NCBI GenBank assembly: GCA_030426005.1
Contig: JAUHZM010000042.1
Span: forward strand, 1-14,902
Source of the DNA: Gammaproteobacteria bacterium
GTDB lineage: Bacteria > Pseudomonadota > Gammaproteobacteria > Arenicellales > Arenicellaceae
Direction: 5' to 3'
DNA length: 14,902 bases
The position numbers and the translations under genes are program-made. Of this stretch, positions 13,393 to 14,902 are shown in pieces (the first letter of the stretch is position 1; each line of letters starts with the position of its first letter). The notes under the pieces are model-generated. The model saw only the letters and a list, made by a program, of their open reading frames with translations. It was not told where the DNA came from and did not search any database.

Positions 13393-13405
13393 TCAGAGGT
13401 AAAAG

Positions 13406-14824
13406 ATGAGATTTTTAAAGCACGGATTACGTCGTCGTCTTCAGTGGTTAAACATCGTGGTCAGGACGAGTCTGGCAGAACAAGAGCGGGATTTTACGCG
13501 CGGCCCCATTAATACTGCGGTGATTCTATTGGCAATTCCGATGATGTTAGAAATGTTGATGGAATCGGTCTTTGTGATCGTTGATATGTTCTGGGTAGCT
13601 AAACTCGGCGCAGATGCCATCGCTGCGGTTGGTCTAACAGAAGCGGTTATCACCTTGTGTTATGCAATCGCTATTGGACTAAGTATGGCAACAACGGCGA
13701 TGGTTGCGCGTCGTATTGGTGAAAAAGATCCTGATGCGGCAGCAGTAGTCGCTGTTCAATCGCTATGGATCGGTATGCTGGTGTCACTTATTCTCGGTTT
13801 GGGAGGCGCTTTGTATGCGCGTGAGATTTTGCTGATGATGGGGGCAACAACACAAGCTGTTGACCAGGGCGCTGGCTACACAGGCGTGATGCTCGGTGGA
13901 TCGGTCAGCATTATCTATATCTTTCTATTGAATGCGATATTTCGGGGCGCAGGAGATGCAGCCATTGCAATGCGATCCCTCTGGTTGGCTAATGGCGTCA
14001 ATCTGATTTTAGATCCGATATTGATTTTTGGTTGGGGACCGATACCCGCTTATGGTGTAACGGGAGCTGCGATCGCGACCACCATAGGCCGAAGTATCGG
14101 TATTTTGTATCAGTTGTATCACTTATTTGACCTTCGCGGTCGGATACGGGTTCGTGCTTCGCAATTAGCCTTTAACACCGAGGTTGCATGGCGCCTGGCC
14201 AAAGTGTCCCTGGGCGGAATCGGACAGTTCTTAATTGCGGTTTCGAGTTGGATCTTCATGATGCGTATCATGGCGCCGTATGGAAGTGTGGCAATTGCAG
14301 GTTATACGATAGCGGTACGTATAATCCACTTTACGTTTCTACCTGCGTGGGGTTTGGGCAATGCGGCAGCTACCTTAGTAGGTCAAAATCTAGGTGCCAA
14401 CCGTCCCAATCGTGCCGAACAATCATTGTGGCGTGCCGCACAGTTCAATTTTGTGACCTTGTTTGTGGTTGCTATCCTGCTGGTCGTGTTTGCGGAGGTA
14501 GTCATCGCGGTATTTAACGCCGATCCGGAAATTGTTGCCATTGGTGCAGAGGGCCTGCGATTCTTCTGTTATGGTTATCCACTCATGGCGTTGGGTATGG
14601 TCGCACTACAAAGCTTGAATGGTGCTGGAGATACCAAGACGCCAACAATGATTAATTTTGTTGCGTTTTGGTTATTAGAAATCCCTTTGGCTTGGTGGTT
14701 GGCCGTTGAGGTCGAATTAGGACCAAGTGGTGTATTCTGGTCGATCCTGATCTCAGAAACGGTTTTTGCGGGCTTGGCGATCTGGGTGATTCGTCGCGGA
14801 AATTGGAAGCAGGTGGTTATCTAA
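13406..14824 (+). CDS. MATE-family multidrug/cation efflux transporter
   Basis: The 472-residue inner-membrane protein exports drugs or metabolites in exchange for Na+ or H+. It has the two-lobed, twelve-helix MATE pattern: lobe one starts TRGPINTAVILLAIPMMLEM and continues ESVFVIVDMFWVAKLG (Asp60), lobe two contains WGLGNAAATLVGQNLGAN and LQSLNGAGDTKTP. The paired motifs FRGAGDA and LNGAGDTKTP are the repeat-related loops typical of the family. About 30 basic, soluble residues precede the first helix, slightly longer than usual. ATG 13406 has AGAGG (13395-13399) 6 bases upstream. It resembles NorM/DinF-type members, but substrate and coupling ion cannot be read. It is monocistronic within the window, preceded by a structured leader with a small reading frame and followed by a hairpin. 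Confidence 0.92.
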   Translation: MRFLKHGLRRRLQWLNIVVRTSLAEQERDFTRGPINTAVILLAIPMMLEMLMESVFVIVDMFWVAKLGADAIAAVGLTEAVITLCYAIAIGLSMATTAMVARRIGEKDPDAAAVVAVQSLWIGMLVSLILGLGGALYAREILLMMGATTQAVDQGAGYTGVMLGGSVSIIYIFLLNAIFRGAGDAAIAMRSLWLANGVNLILDPILIFGWGPIPAYGVTGAAIATTIGRSIGILYQLYHLFDLRGRIRVRASQLAFNTEVAWRLAKVSLGGIGQFLIAVSSWIFMMRIMAPYGSVAIAGYTIAVRIIHFTFLPAWGLGNAAATLVGQNLGANRPNRAEQSLWRAAQFNFVTLFVVAILLVVFAEVVIAVFNADPEIVAIGAEGLRFFCYGYPLMALGMVALQSLNGAGDTKTPTMINFVAFWLLEIPLAWWLAVEVELGPSGVFWSILISETVFAGLAIWVIRRGNWKQVVI

Positions 14825-14843
14825 GATAAACATCTATGAAAAC

Positions 14844-14874
14844 CGGGCTCTGATGTCGATGGTGTCAGAGCCCG
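14844..14874 (+). terminator. Hairpin terminator after the MATE gene
   Basis: CGGGCTCTGA (14844-14853) pairs perfectly with TCAGAGCCCG (14865-14874), a 10-bp stem with an 11-base loop, 19 bases after the MATE stop. No T-run follows directly on the plus strand (the nearest is at about 14893-14897), while on the minus strand GGTTTTC follows, so it may also serve a leftward transcript from beyond the window. Confidence 0.7.
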
Positions 14875-14902
14875 CTAGATGATTAATCAGTATTTTTGTG
14901 TT

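Overview
The window reads as chromosomal DNA of a free-living gammaproteobacterium of roughly 50% GC. The FolB and PlsY sequences resemble the E. coli proteins closely and are divergently arranged; a saccharopine-type lysine breakdown cluster and several surface lipoproteins would fit a marine or environmental heterotroph. No tRNA, rRNA, CRISPR array or intact insertion sequence was found. The genus cannot be read from the sequence.

Region 1 (1-3110), lysine catabolism: the C-terminal end of a saccharopine dehydrogenase-like protein, glutaryl-CoA dehydrogenase (gcdH) and an ALDH7-family aminoadipate-semialdehyde dehydrogenase, closed by a strong terminator. Region 2 (3120-5408): a small exported protein on the minus strand, an AT-rich spacer with a Fur-box-like site, a decayed fragment of a TonB-dependent siderophore receptor, then a PepSY/TM protein and a tiny membrane protein overlapping by ATGA. 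This looks like an iron-uptake locus that lost its receptor. Region 3 (5409-6468): folB (TTG start) and plsY, divergent housekeeping genes.

Region 4 (6582-11802), the most unusual part: a DNase II-family lipoprotein with both HxK motifs, a 569-residue lipoprotein with one CxxCH haem site, a SnoaL-like probable lipoprotein, a small protein resembling DUF6916, and a seven-helix membrane-anchored AraC-type regulator, all on the plus strand. The first three probably form one transcription unit, exporting a nuclease with a redox protein to the envelope.

Region 5 (11803-14902): a gene-free, structured stretch of about 370 bases ending in a very strong terminator (candidate non-coding RNA), an Lrp/AsnC regulator on the minus strand, a 680-base spacer, and a MATE efflux pump. 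Upstream of the pump lie a perfect -10 box, a 22-codon leader reading frame with its own ribosome binding site, and a series of hairpins, which together look like an attenuation-type leader. The two candidates for undescribed biology are the nuclease/haem lipoprotein cluster and the two structured RNA regions.
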